Shown: positions 1-7,784 of the stretch, piece after piece | Layout: every line of letters begins with the position of its first letter | Numbering within the stretch: position 1 is the first letter of the stretch | Assembly: GCF_004217335.1 (NCBI RefSeq) | Contig: NZ_SHMP01000004.1 | Coordinates: 1,009,360 to 1,073,359, forward strand | From: Natrinema hispanicum | GTDB taxonomy: Archaea; Halobacteriota; Halobacteria; Halobacteriales; Natrialbaceae | Direction of reading: 5' to 3' | Length of the DNA stretch: 64,000 bases | Notes under the pieces: generated by a model | Database searches by the model: none | Told to the model about the DNA's origin: nothing | What the model saw: only the letters and a program-made list of their open reading frames with translations | Program-made: the position numbers and the translations under genes

Positions 1-202
1 GCTTCAAACCGGCTACGGCGTCGCTTCGGACGAACAAACTGGGTCCGGTTCTGTAACGATATCGAGACAATCCCATGAATCATATATGGCGATATAGAAT
101 CCATCGACTGGTGCTCACAACTTCGGGATCTCAAATTCTACAAACCACCATACAGCTGACACCCGTTACGATCTGCCTCAGAGAAGCTGTTTGAAAAAGA
201 AA

Positions 203-550
203 CTATTCTTCGTCTTCCGAGGCAACAGCGCTCATAGCGTCCATTCCTTGCTGAATCGGATGCTCTTCGTAGAGTTCCTCGCTTCGCAGAAACCCATCTG
301 AGAGGATGTTATCTTCCATACCGCTCTCGTAGACAACCCTCCAGCCGTGACCTGCTTCGTAGGTCACGGCTGTCACCCAGTCGTAGCCAATGAACATCGC
401 AGTGTCCATAACCATCCCGTGTTCCGGATCAAATTTCGTCGTCTGAGGCATTATTGACTGGATGCTCTCGTGTCGTTCGAGTGAGTCACGCTCAGTATCC
501 TTGAGTGGGCGGTCTGGAAGCGATTCAACAAGGGATCCATCTTGAGCCAT
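203..550 (-). CDS. hypothetical haloarchaeal protein (115 aa)
   Basis: I do not recognise the family. The 115-residue product is acidic and soluble, has no membrane segment or cysteine, and ends in a run of acidic residues. The middle part (about residues 45-80) alternates hydrophobic and polar residues in a way that fits a small alpha/beta domain. A TATA-like stretch (minus strand GTTATTTACG) lies about 30 nt before the ATG at 550, which supports this start. The gene is divergent from the transposase that follows, and its promoter lies in the roughly 100 nt between them, so the insertion element's left end may abut it. It could be a passenger or a neighbour of the element. Confidence 0.55.
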   Translation of the reverse strand: MAQDGSLVESLPDRPLKDTERDSLERHESIQSIMPQTTKFDPEHGMVMDTAMFIGYDWVTAVTYEAGHGWRVVYESGMEDNILSDGFLRSEELYEEHPIQQGMDAMSAVASEDEE

Positions 551-655
551 ACTCCAAGTAGCTCTTGGCGCGTAAATAACCGTTCGGCGTAGGTCAAAAT
601 GAGGTGCCCTAATGGGGAGTCTCTCCTTCGGTTTCAGTATCTGGACTGACTGTTA

Positions 656-2410
656 ATGGCATCTAACATCACTCCTGCAGTTGATGACGATGCCCCCGCT
701 TTGGCGGGGGCGATCGTCATCCACGCCAAGAAAGTCTGTGAAACAGCTGATCATCTCTGGCGTGTACTTGGAGACGTCTCGATTCCCGTAGATGGACTAA
801 CAGACACTCGACAACAGCACAAAGTCTCGTTCGGAACCGAGTCAATGGCACGAGTCTACATCTACCAGGCGATCTACGACCTCGCCCAAAGCGAGGTCGC
901 AGATCGGCTTGAGAACCGTCCAGCACTGCTGAAACAGCTAGGTTTGAACAGGGTGCCAACTCAGCAGAATCTCTCATACGCTTGGAACCAATTCAGCGAG
1001 CAGACCAAGACCACGCTTGAGGCCGCTGCGAAGGGAATAGCTCGTGAAGCCCGTGATCACGACGTTATTTCGGAGGCACTCATTCCAATTAACCTGGATG
1101 AAAAGGAAGCGAGCGACGATAAATCCGATTCGACAGTGTCTCGCGCACACGTGCGCGAGCACGGGAGTAAGGTCGTCGAACTCGCTCGCCGACACGGCTT
1201 CGCCGAGTTCGACTCCGATAGAGCCGACAACAGGGTCTATGAGGACGAACAGATCCTTGATCTGTTCTCCAACGCGTGCCTCACGCAGGGGAGCGCTCAT
1301 TCAGAGGGAGAAGCTGGGTGGTTCCTTGAAGAGAACGAGATCTGTGACGACTCGACGTTTCTCCGAGTAATCAAGCAGTTTGCGACGCCATCCGACGAGG
1401 AAGTAACGCGCTCCGTTCAGGAGTTGCAGATCGAGGATATCGTCGCGTTCACTGAGCTGTATCGAGAGGCTGTGATGGCCTCGTTCAACGCGGCGACCGA
1501 AAATATCCTCAAGACGATTCGTCACGAGGATCCCTTCGACGACCGCCACGTTGTGGCGGCCGTCGACTTCACACACGTCCCCTACCACGTCTGGCCGTGG
1601 ATCGACAAGGACGAGAAAATCCCGAAAGCAGAGTATCCGCCGATGGTCAGCGGGTACAAAGAAGACGGTGAAATCAAGCACGGGTATACGTTCGCGACGA
1701 TCACGATCGTCGGGAACGATGTCCCAATCATCCTGGGTATCGAGCCAGTCAAGGAACGCTCTGCATGGGAACCAGAAGATGCGCCAGCCGATTCGAAGGC
1801 GGATGTGGTTGACGTACTGCTGGACACAGCCCAGCAGTACGTCGATCTCGACGAAGTGCTCCTAGACCGGGGATTCTACAGTAACGAGGTGTACGCAACG
1901 ATTCACGACCGCGGGCTTGTGTACCTGACGCCAGTGCCGAAGTACGAAGACGATTACGAAGCAATCGGGAAAATCAAGAGCAAAGAAGGAGTTGACGCCG
2001 CTGTCAAGAACGATGTCCCGTTCGCCATTGATGGCGAACTCCACCACACCGCAGAGTTCCTGTACGCACCAGCGACTGATGAGGAAGCTGACGGAAGCTA
2101 TGCCGTGTTCGTGACCAACCGTGATCACGTCGCTCCCGAGGAGATCATACACGTCACCAACAGCTACAGCCGACGCTGGGATATCGAAAATCAGTACAAG
2201 TCGGTGAAAGCATTTCTTCCCAAGACGTCCTCGAAGGACTACCGTGTTCGGTTGTTCAGCTTCACGTTCGCAGCATTGTTGTACAATCTCTGGAGGCTTA
2301 CCGATTACTTGGTGAAGCTCGGAACAGATCGCGAGATCAGATCGCCGCCGGTCGTGACCGCCAGGACATTCGTCCGGGCGGTCAGTCAATCACTCCGACA
2401 AGGTGGCTAA
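656..2410 (+). CDS. IS4-type DDE transposase (584 aa)
   Basis: This is a cut-and-paste transposase of the RNase H-like DDE superfamily (DDE_Tnp_1 / IS4 type). The candidate catalytic acids are D304 in AAVDFTHVPYH, D404 in VLLDRGFYSN and E511 in the YSRRWDIENQYKSVK block; the last matches the Y-(2)-R-(3)-E-(6)-K signature of IS4 transposases. Residues 1-290 form a helical N-terminal part typical of the long haloarchaeal versions. The frame is intact, so the enzyme may be active. The ATG at 656 is the first in frame. A strong hairpin lies inside the first codons (683-721). Clear terminal inverted repeats were not found by eye; TCTTGGC..CG-like segments near 560-570 and 2508-2520 match only weakly. 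Confidence 0.93.
   Translation: MASNITPAVDDDAPALAGAIVIHAKKVCETADHLWRVLGDVSIPVDGLTDTRQQHKVSFGTESMARVYIYQAIYDLAQSEVADRLENRPALLKQLGLNRVPTQQNLSYAWNQFSEQTKTTLEAAAKGIAREARDHDVISEALIPINLDEKEASDDKSDSTVSRAHVREHGSKVVELARRHGFAEFDSDRADNRVYEDEQILDLFSNACLTQGSAHSEGEAGWFLEENEICDDSTFLRVIKQFATPSDEEVTRSVQELQIEDIVAFTELYREAVMASFNAATENILKTIRHEDPFDDRHVVAAVDFTHVPYHVWPWIDKDEKIPKAEYPPMVSGYKEDGEIKHGYTFATITIVGNDVPIILGIEPVKERSAWEPEDAPADSKADVVDVLLDTAQQYVDLDEVLLDRGFYSNEVYATIHDRGLVYLTPVPKYEDDYEAIGKIKSKEGVDAAVKNDVPFAIDGELHHTAEFLYAPATDEEADGSYAVFVTNRDHVAPEEIIHVTNSYSRRWDIENQYKSVKAFLPKTSSKDYRVRLFSFTFAALLYNLWRLTDYLVKLGTDREIRSPPVVTARTFVRAVSQSLRQGG
683..721 (+). promoter_or_regulatory. strong hairpin inside the transposase start region
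   Basis: The arms 683-699 and 703-721 are almost perfectly complementary around a TTT loop: GATGACGAT then GCCCCCGC on the left, and the reverse complement with one extra base on the right. It spans codons 10-22 of the transposase mRNA. By analogy with other insertion sequences, such a stem could block ribosomes on transcripts that read in from outside the element, or simply limit translation. That role is inference. Confidence 0.6.
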
Positions 2411-2846
2411 GCGGAAAGCACTCGGTGTGGCTCGCCTGCGGCAAGCCGCAGGACTCGCGTTCTATCTCCTAAATCGCGTGTTGGACGCTGCTCAGCACAT
2501 CTTGCTTAGCGAGCCAAGAATTGCGACATAGGATTCGAGAGAGTTCTACTCGGATTTTATTTGGTTCCTCCGAAGCTCGTTTGTAGACGCTCTACATCCC
2601 AGAAACGTGGGTGCTAGTGTGGGCGATGAAGCCGAGCGCCAGCGGGCGACTCGCCAGGATTGTCGCAATGATTGGCTATCGAGAAGCAGGAACCCGCTTT
2701 CAAATCGCCAGCGGGCAAACAGATACTGAATCACGAACTGCTGTTGCACATCCGTAAAGCGCGGGCGAAGCCGTGCCGTCAGAATCGATTACGAACACTC
2801 GAGAGCAGATGGTATTGACAAAGACACTGCTACGAACGCGATCTGA
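2411..2846. other. non-coding stretch 3' of the transposase
   Basis: No convincing gene is visible here apart from the hairpin at 2435-2452. It probably contains the right end of the insertion element, with a candidate near 2508-2525, and decayed flanking DNA. The open frames crossing it are short, lack a promoter and have non-haloarchaeal composition. Confidence 0.5.
2435..2452 (+). terminator. hairpin just downstream of the transposase gene
   Basis: CCTGCGGC and GCCGCAGG form a perfect 8-bp stem with a 2-nt AA loop, 25 nt after the transposase stop codon. No T-run follows it, so it may act as an mRNA 3' end stabiliser rather than a classic terminator. Confidence 0.35.
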
Positions 2847-3359
2847 TCAGTCCGCCAGGGGCGACTCGGTCCCGCAGACGCTGTCGATAATGACGTCGCC
2901 GTCGGGCCGGGAGGCGATCCAGAAGAGCTTGTAGGCGTCGGCCGACCGCTCGAAGGTTACATCCGGCTCGGAGCCGACGGCGACCTTCCGGAGCGTCCAT
3001 TTGAACACGGCGTCTTCGGCCTTTCGGTGAGTCTGTGCGTCGGAGAGTTCCGATGGGATCACGAGCACGTCGTCGACCGTTCGCGTCTGCGTTTCCGGGA
3101 ACGTGTCGGCCCGCACGGCCAGCCGGCGCGCGCGATCGACGGTGACGACGTAGTCGATGTCGCGATCCGCGATCACCGGCCGCTCGATCGTCGCGACCGC
3201 GTCGTAGACGCGGTAGGGATACGCGACGGCACCGACGCGGCCGCTCGAGTCAACGTCCTCACGCGCGACCGTCGGTGTGATGACCGGCAGCTCGGTACGC
3301 TCGTGGCGACCCCCTGTGGCATCGTCCGGTGGTTCCGGCGGGCGACGTGGCGTGCTCAT
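2847..3359 (-). CDS. conserved haloarchaeal protein downstream of the symporter (170 aa)
   Basis: The family is not recognised by name. The protein is soluble and begins with a Pro/Glu-rich tail (residues 1-35). The rest looks like a mixed alpha/beta domain with several valine-rich strands and a FKWTLRKV segment near residue 125. It contains one cysteine near the C-terminus (VCGTE). The ATG at 3359 lies one base before the last base of the symporter stop codon at 3360, so the two genes are almost certainly co-transcribed and perhaps translationally coupled. A function linked to the symporter is inference from position only. Confidence 0.7.
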   Translation of the reverse strand: MSTPRRPPEPPDDATGGRHERTELPVITPTVAREDVDSSGRVGAVAYPYRVYDAVATIERPVIADRDIDYVVTVDRARRLAVRADTFPETQTRTVDDVLVIPSELSDAQTHRKAEDAVFKWTLRKVAVGSEPDVTFERSADAYKLFWIASRPDGDVIIDSVCGTESPLAD

Positions 3360-5048
3360 CTACTCGTCACCCTCGTCCCAGTAGTCGGTTGCGTCGACGT
3401 GGGCGCGGATGGTGTCGGTCTCCGTGACGGCCTTCGGGGAGACGTCGCGACCGCCGTCGGTGACGTAGTCGGGCGCGCCGGTTGGACTATCACCGCTCGA
3501 GAGTGCCGAGAGCGGTTTGTCGAACACGTTGAAGTGATCGCCGACGCCCTCGGGCGGACGCGTGAGCAGTGAAACGACGACCAACGTCGTCGTCGAGAGA
3601 ATAAATGCGGGGAAGAGCCCGTAGACGCCCACCAGTCCCGAGAGGAACGGTGACGCGTCGACTGCATTCTGGAGTCCGAGCACGCCAAGGAGTGTCGACA
3701 GTTGCGTCCACAGGAACATCGTCGCCGTGCCGACGATCATGCTCGCGACCGAGCCTTTGGCGGTGACGCGTTTCCACCACAGCGACGCGATCAGCGTCGG
3801 GCCGATGGCCGCACCGAGGCCGCCCCAGGCGTAGTCAAGGACGAGCGTGTAGATGGGGGTGTCTTTCGCGATGTAGGCGAAGGCAATACTCGCCGCACCG
3901 AGCGCGAGTGTGACGAGCTGGGAGTAACGCACGAGTTTTGCCTGGCTCGCGTTCGGATTGACGTAGCCGTGATAGACGTCCTCGACGATAGCGCTGGTCG
4001 CAACGAGCAGCTGCGAGTCGGCGCTGGACATCATCGCGGCGAGGGCCGCCGCCAGAATGATCCCCGCGATCGCGCCGGGGAAGAACTCGAGCGTGAGCAT
4101 CGGCATGACGTTATTCGGGTCATCGATGCCGCCCTGCCCGAAGGCAACCAGCGCGTACAGCCCGACGAAGCCAGCCCCGATGTAGGCGACGAACATGAAC
4201 AGCTGGGCGACCAGCGCCGCCAGCCGGATGTTCTTGACCTCGTCGATTCCCATGAAGCGCACCATGACGTGTGGATTCCCTGGGATACCGAGCCCGATGG
4301 CGGCGTAGCTGATGATGCCGAAGATCGCCGCCCACCCAGTCATTCCGGCCGTGATACTCGTGTACGAACTGCCGACAGACGCGAGGTCGTTGAACGGAAG
4401 CCCGTAGTTAGTAAACGCCAGGATCGGCAGGATGATGAACGCCATCAGGATGATCGCGCCCTGGAAGTAGTCGGACCACGCGACGGCGAAGTAGCCACCG
4501 AGCATCGTGTAGCCGACAACGATGACGCCACCGCCGAGGATGCCGACCAGCGGCTCGACGCCGGTGAGCACCTCGAGTAGCGTCCCGGCGGCAACGATCT
4601 GTGCACCCACGTACCCGCCCTCGAAGATCATCAGGACGACCGCGGAGACGCCTTTGACGAGCCCGGTGTCGTCCTGCAGGCGCGTCTCGAAGAAGGTTGG
4701 CAGCGTGACCGCTTTCACAATCTCGGTGTATTTCCGAAGGCGTTTCGCGAGTCCGGCCCAGGCAAACAGATCGGCCGGAATCATGCCGAGCCCGTTGTAA
4801 AAGGCCATCACGCCCGTCCCGAAGGCGTCGCTTGGGACACCGAGCGTGAGCCAGCCGCTCATCTCGGAGGCTCGTTCGGAAAAGCCCGTGACGACCGGGC
4901 CGACGCTTCGACCGCCGATGACGTAGTCGTCGACGGTGTCCATAAGTCGAGAGGAGTAGAGCCCGATCCCGAGCAGGATGAGGAGATACGCCGCGAACGT
5001 TCCGAGGACCCACGCGCCGGCCGAGCCGGCGAGTCCGCTACTGGGCAT
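3360..5048 (-). CDS. sodium:solute symporter, PutP/PanF-like (SSS family)
   Basis: This is a secondary transporter that uses the sodium gradient to import a small solute, with proline and related compounds the closest family match. The 562-residue protein has about 13 membrane helices, the usual SSS count. Near residues 47-75 it carries the PutP-type block GRSVGPVVTGFSERASEMSG, and later the helix-8 region AALAAMMSSADSQLL, which in this family contributes to the second sodium site (conserved Ser/Ser-Asp). The C-terminal 70 residues are a soluble acidic tail. The ATG at 5048 lies inside the last codons of the small upstream gene (11-nt overlap), which suggests translational coupling. The substrate cannot be settled from sequence; proline or pantothenate are both possible. 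Confidence 0.9.
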   Translation of the reverse strand: MPSSGLAGSAGAWVLGTFAAYLLILLGIGLYSSRLMDTVDDYVIGGRSVGPVVTGFSERASEMSGWLTLGVPSDAFGTGVMAFYNGLGMIPADLFAWAGLAKRLRKYTEIVKAVTLPTFFETRLQDDTGLVKGVSAVVLMIFEGGYVGAQIVAAGTLLEVLTGVEPLVGILGGGVIVVGYTMLGGYFAVAWSDYFQGAIILMAFIILPILAFTNYGLPFNDLASVGSSYTSITAGMTGWAAIFGIISYAAIGLGIPGNPHVMVRFMGIDEVKNIRLAALVAQLFMFVAYIGAGFVGLYALVAFGQGGIDDPNNVMPMLTLEFFPGAIAGIILAAALAAMMSSADSQLLVATSAIVEDVYHGYVNPNASQAKLVRYSQLVTLALGAASIAFAYIAKDTPIYTLVLDYAWGGLGAAIGPTLIASLWWKRVTAKGSVASMIVGTATMFLWTQLSTLLGVLGLQNAVDASPFLSGLVGVYGLFPAFILSTTTLVVVSLLTRPPEGVGDHFNVFDKPLSALSSGDSPTGAPDYVTDGGRDVSPKAVTETDTIRAHVDATDYWDEGDE

Positions 5049-5184
5049 ACTCGCTCTCCTCGTATTGCTCTCGCAGTCGTTTTTCGCGCCGTCCTTCCCA
5101 AACGTAGTACACGCCGAGCATCACCAGATACACGACGAAGGGGCCGAACAGCCACACGAGATCGACCGAACTATTCGCAGGCAT
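5038..5184 (-). CDS. 48-residue single-span membrane protein coupled to the symporter
   Basis: A short ORF runs from ATG 5184 to TAG 5038. The product starts MPANSSVDLVWLFGPF, has one hydrophobic helix (residues about 9-28) and then a highly charged tail with WEGRREKRLREQYEE. Its stop overlaps the symporter start by 11 nt. A TATA box (5208-5216) sits 28 nt upstream of its ATG, so it is the first gene of the transcript and leaderless. Small membrane proteins encoded just before SSS symporters are known in other lineages (for example DUF3311 or DUF997 types). Whether this belongs to one of those is not clear. A role as accessory subunit is inference. Confidence 0.75.
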   Translation of the reverse strand: MPANSSVDLVWLFGPFVVYLVMLGVYYVWEGRREKRLREQYEESEYAQ

Positions 5185-5207
5185 TACCGTCGTGTCGACA
5201 CCACCCG

Positions 5208-5216
5208 GATATAAGC
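5208..5216 (-). promoter_or_regulatory. TATA box for the symporter operon
   Basis: On the minus strand the sequence reads CTTATATCC, centred 28 nt before the ATG at 5184. This is the standard spacing for a leaderless haloarchaeal transcript. Confidence 0.6.
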
Positions 5217-5248
5217 GCGTCGAGGGAGAACGCCGTCGAACTATCTGA

Positions 5249-5330
5249 CGGACTCCTGTCAGTCAATGACGGCGCACCCGCAACCTGTCCTGCGGGCACG
5301 CCGATCACTCGGGACAGCAGACCGTATCAG
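5249..5330 (+). repeat. palindromic repeat element, copy 1 of 3
   Basis: An 82-nt element that recurs at 24201-24280 and 42904-42985 in the same orientation. It starts CGGACTCCTGTCAGTCA and ends ACAGCAGACCGTATCAG; the two ends are imperfect inverted repeats. The centre forms a stem with an 8-nt loop (ACCTGTCC, 5284-5291). It differs from copy 3 at about 20 of 82 positions without gaps, and two stem pairs differ by compensatory changes (C-G here, A-T or T-A there). It lies just beyond the 3' end of bioN and upstream of the symporter promoter. It is REP-like or a small non-autonomous element; I know of no named family. Confidence 0.8.
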
Positions 5331-5341
5331 CCCCTCGATTG

Positions 5342-6046
5342 TTAATAGAACGCGGACACGGCGAGGACAACGGCCAGGCCGAGCACGGGATAATCGACTC
5401 GCGAGAACGCAAGCGCCGGGAGCGTGGGGTTCCACGCGAAACACCGCGCTCGTAGCGCAAGCGAGAGTCGGTCTGCCCGATCAAACGCGCGCGTGACGCC
5501 GAGCATGCCGATCGTGCTGGCGCGGTCGACCACGCCGCGTTCGGTTCCCAACCGGGCGGCCATCGCTTCCCGGATCGTCCGCAGATCGCCACGGAGGACG
5601 GGGAGAAACCGGAAGACGAGTCCGACACCGACGCCGAGGAGTTGGCCTGGTTTGCCGGGGATCGTCCGCTGGATCGCCGCTCGAGAGTCACGCACCGGCG
5701 TCGATCGGACGTAGGCGGCGCTGACGAGCAGGATGAGCAGCACCCGATAGCTCGCCAGCCCCGACGCGACGGCGGCCGACCGGTCGAACCAGGGTGGACC
5801 GACGGTGACGCCCGCGAGCAGCGGCGCGAGCGCGAGGACGACCAGCGCAAGCCGGTAGGAGACGAGGGTCCGACGGAGCGACAGCCGCGCTGTGGCCATC
5901 GCGACCGCCGTCAGGGCCGAGAAGACGATGAGCGCACGCGGCGTCGTATGCGCCAGCGCGGTGGCGGCGAATCCGATCTGGACCGCCAGCTTGGCTCGCG
6001 GATCGAGCCGGTGTGCGAGGCTCTCGTCTGGTTCGTAGGTCAGCAT
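5342..6046 (-). CDS. bioN: energy-coupling factor transmembrane protein EcfT/BioN (biotin uptake)
   Basis: This is the membrane coupling subunit (T component) of an ECF-type vitamin transporter. The 234-residue protein starts MLTYEPDESLAHRLDPRAK, typical for the family, and has about five membrane helices. The cytoplasmic helices carry the ATPase-coupling motifs, seen here as variants: REAMAARLG around residue 170 and LALRARCF near residue 205. The start at 6046 is chosen over the longer frame because the upstream part overlaps the ATPase gene and has arginine-rich shadow composition; the remaining overlap with bioM is 7 nt. With bioM and bioY it forms one minus-strand operon. Confidence 0.9.
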   Translation of the reverse strand: MLTYEPDESLAHRLDPRAKLAVQIGFAATALAHTTPRALIVFSALTAVAMATARLSLRRTLVSYRLALVVLALAPLLAGVTVGPPWFDRSAAVASGLASYRVLLILLVSAAYVRSTPVRDSRAAIQRTIPGKPGQLLGVGVGLVFRFLPVLRGDLRTIREAMAARLGTERGVVDRASTIGMLGVTRAFDRADRLSLALRARCFAWNPTLPALAFSRVDYPVLGLAVVLAVSAFY

Positions 6047-6753
6047 CGTGTGGTATCCGGTACGCGTACCTCGAGTCCGTCGAGTTCGTCCAGTGCGTCC
6101 GCAGGCGGGCCATCGACGGCGACGCGGCCGTCGTGCATGGCGATTATCCGGTCGGCGAGTTCGCAAACGTCCCGAAGATCGTGGGTGGCAAGCAGGACGC
6201 CAGTGCCGTCGGCCGACAGCGACGCGAGGCGCTCGAGGACCGAGCGGCGCGCGGGAGCGTCCAGCCCGGTAAAGGGCTCGTCGAGGACGAGGTGGGTCGG
6301 CTCCATCGCGAGCGCACCCGCGATCGCCACGCGTGACTGCTCACCGCCTGAGAGGGCGTCGATACGCTCGTCTTCGCGGTCGGCCATGTTCACTGCCTCG
6401 AGTGCGGCCGCGACGCGGCGGTCGATCTCCGCGCGCTCGAGTCCGAGGTTTTCGGGGCCGAAGGCGACGTCTTCCCCGACGGTCGCGGCGACGAACTGGT
6501 CACGCGGGTGCTGGAAGACCATGCCGACGCTCGAGCGGGCGGCGATCAGGTCCTCGGCGACCGGCGTGCCATCGACGAGTACCTCGCCGGAGTCGGGCTC
6601 GAGGAGGCCGTTGGAATGGCGCAACAGTGTCGTCTTCCCGCTGCCGTTTGCTCCCGCCAACAGGACGAACTCGCCGGCGTCGATCGACAGCGAGACGTTC
6701 TCGAGCACGGGGACATCATCGAACGCGTGGGAGACAGACTGAAACTCGATCAT
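6040..6753 (-). CDS. bioM: ECF transporter ATP-binding protein BioM
   Basis: This is the ATPase that powers the BioYMN biotin importer. The 237-residue protein has all the ABC motifs in order: Walker A GANGSGKTT near residue 34, Q-loop FQHPRDQ, signature LSGGEQSRVAIAGAL, Walker B HLVLDEPFTGLD and the switch histidine in LATHDL. The FQHPRDQF form of the Q-loop is characteristic of ECF ATPases. The start at 6753 gives MIEFQSVSHAF, the usual beginning, and leaves 25 nt after the bioY stop. Its end overlaps bioN, which indicates translational coupling. Confidence 0.95.
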   Translation of the reverse strand: MIEFQSVSHAFDDVPVLENVSLSIDAGEFVLLAGANGSGKTTLLRHSNGLLEPDSGEVLVDGTPVAEDLIAARSSVGMVFQHPRDQFVAATVGEDVAFGPENLGLERAEIDRRVAAALEAVNMADREDERIDALSGGEQSRVAIAGALAMEPTHLVLDEPFTGLDAPARRSVLERLASLSADGTGVLLATHDLRDVCELADRIIAMHDGRVAVDGPPADALDELDGLEVRVPDTTRC

Positions 6754-6778
6754 CGGTACTGCGTGGGTTGGGGAACGG

Positions 6779-7360
6779 TCATGTCGCGATGCGTTCGGCC
6801 TCGACGATGGCGACCACGGCCGCGATCTTGATGAGGTCACCCGGGATAAACGGCACGACGCCGATTTCGATTGCTTTGACCGGGCTGAGCTCGAGAACGT
6901 ATCCGAGCCAGGCGGCCCCAAGCAGGTAGATAACGGTCAGCGCCGCGAGTAGCGTCACGACGAGGACCGGCCGCGACAGGTCGGCGGGATCGCCGTCTTC
7001 GCTCCATCGGTGGACAACGGCTCCGATCAACAGCGCCGCGGTCGGATACGACCAGAGATAGCCGGCGCTATTGCCGACGAGGACCCCGAGTCCGGAGGCA
7101 CGTTCGGCGAAGATGGGGAGTCCGACCGCGCCGGCAGTTAGGTACAGCAGGAGCGAGAACGCCCCCCAGTACGGGCCGAGGTAGAGTCCCGCGAGATAGA
7201 CGACGATCACCCCAAGCGATATCGGTATCGGCGAGAACGGGATTGGGATTGACCCGACGAAGACGGCCGCCCCCATCAGCGCTGCGAGGACAGCCGCCCG
7301 CGCGAAGGGCTTGACGACGTCGTCGTCGACGAGTTCGACTGAATGCTGATCCGTTGCCAT
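6779..7360 (-). CDS. bioY: biotin transporter substrate-binding subunit BioY
   Basis: This is the S component that binds biotin in the membrane. It has 193 residues and six hydrophobic segments. The BioY signature is visible: FSPIPISLGVIVVYLAGLYLG near residues 50-70 (prolines and the short loop that lines the biotin pocket), then YLTAGAVGLPIFA and GYLWSYPTAA. The ATG at 7360 is preceded by GGAGGT and gives a normal N-terminus; the longer frame would run through the operator. It is the first gene of bioY-bioM-bioN and is preceded by a BirA-type palindrome, so the operon is probably repressed when biotin is plentiful. Confidence 0.95.
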   Translation of the reverse strand: MATDQHSVELVDDDVVKPFARAAVLAALMGAAVFVGSIPIPFSPIPISLGVIVVYLAGLYLGPYWGAFSLLLYLTAGAVGLPIFAERASGLGVLVGNSAGYLWSYPTAALLIGAVVHRWSEDGDPADLSRPVLVVTLLAALTVIYLLGAAWLGYVLELSPVKAIEIGVVPFIPGDLIKIAAVVAIVEAERIAT

Positions 7361-7372
7361 ACCTCCGCTCTC

Positions 7373-7404
7373 TCGTAAACCGGGATGAAAACTTCGGTTT
7401 CCGA
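7373..7404 (-). promoter_or_regulatory. BirA operator in the bioYMN promoter
   Basis: Half-sites TCGTAAACC (7373-7381) and GGTTTCCGA (7396-7404) form an inverted repeat with a 14-nt spacer. This matches the BirA box known in bacteria and archaea (TTGTAAACC, 14-15 nt, GGTTTACAA) at most positions. It covers the region where the TATA box and start of bioY transcription must lie, 13 nt before the ATG, so binding would block transcription. A BirA with an N-terminal DNA-binding domain is encoded at 14655-15593. Confidence 0.8.
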
Positions 7405-7609
7405 GACGAGATGTGTGCGAATCGAGATGTGCGTGCAAGCGGTCACCAACGCTGTCAGTAGCTGGAAACGGCGCGAAACAGGATGCTTCCTCTCAGCGTC
7501 ACTGGCAGTTTCGGTCGACCTCCGACATGCCAGCGACGGCAGATTCGGCCGTCAATCGGCCGCCTGCAACCGTCGAACGCGCAACAGGACGCGGTAATAG
7601 CTGATTGTC

Positions 7610-7646
7610 TCGGTTCGCTAACCGAAACGACCGCCGGTCTTATACG
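7610..7646 (+). promoter_or_regulatory. promoter with upstream inverted repeat for the leader ORF and giant secreted protein
   Basis: A TATA box (CTTATACG, 7639-7646) is centred about 28 nt before the ATG at 7671. Just upstream, TCGGTT (7610-7615) and AACCGA (7620-7625) form a 6-bp inverted repeat with a 4-nt spacer, where a repressor or activator could bind. The regulator is unknown. Confidence 0.5.
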
Positions 7647-7670
7647 ATCGTTCGGCCCCGTGGTGGGAAA

Positions 7671-7784
7671 ATGAGTCGTCTACGTTCAGGACCGAGACGT
7701 GGCGAAATCGGGCCCACTCCGAAGGAGAGCGAGCAGGCGTTCACAGACGCTTTGCGAGAGGTGCTCACAGATGAGACGATCTGA
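7671..7784 (+). CDS. 37-residue leader ORF upstream of the giant secreted protein
   Basis: An ATG at 7671 lies at the expected transcription start given the TATA box at 7639-7646. It opens a 37-codon frame (MSRLRSGPRRGEIGPTP..., ending REVLTDETI) whose stop at 7782-7784 overlaps the ATG of the large gene at 7771 by 14 nt. The composition turns acidic in the second half. It may couple ribosomes onto the downstream start, or act as a regulatory upstream ORF. No homology is claimed. An alternative is that the big gene starts at 7699 in its own frame, but that would place the signal peptide after an arginine-rich extension. Confidence 0.5.
   Translation: MSRLRSGPRRGEIGPTPKESEQAFTDALREVLTDETI

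Noticed and set aside
555..2525. Possible terminal inverted repeats of the insertion element (CTCTTGGCGCG near 561 and its partner near 2510-2520)
   Set aside because: Identity is only about 60% over 20 bases and no target duplication is visible, so the element ends are left open.
3702..4580. 292-codon plus-strand ORF opposite the symporter
   Set aside because: It is the antisense shadow of a GC-rich membrane protein gene, full of Arg/Asp/Glu runs, with no own promoter.
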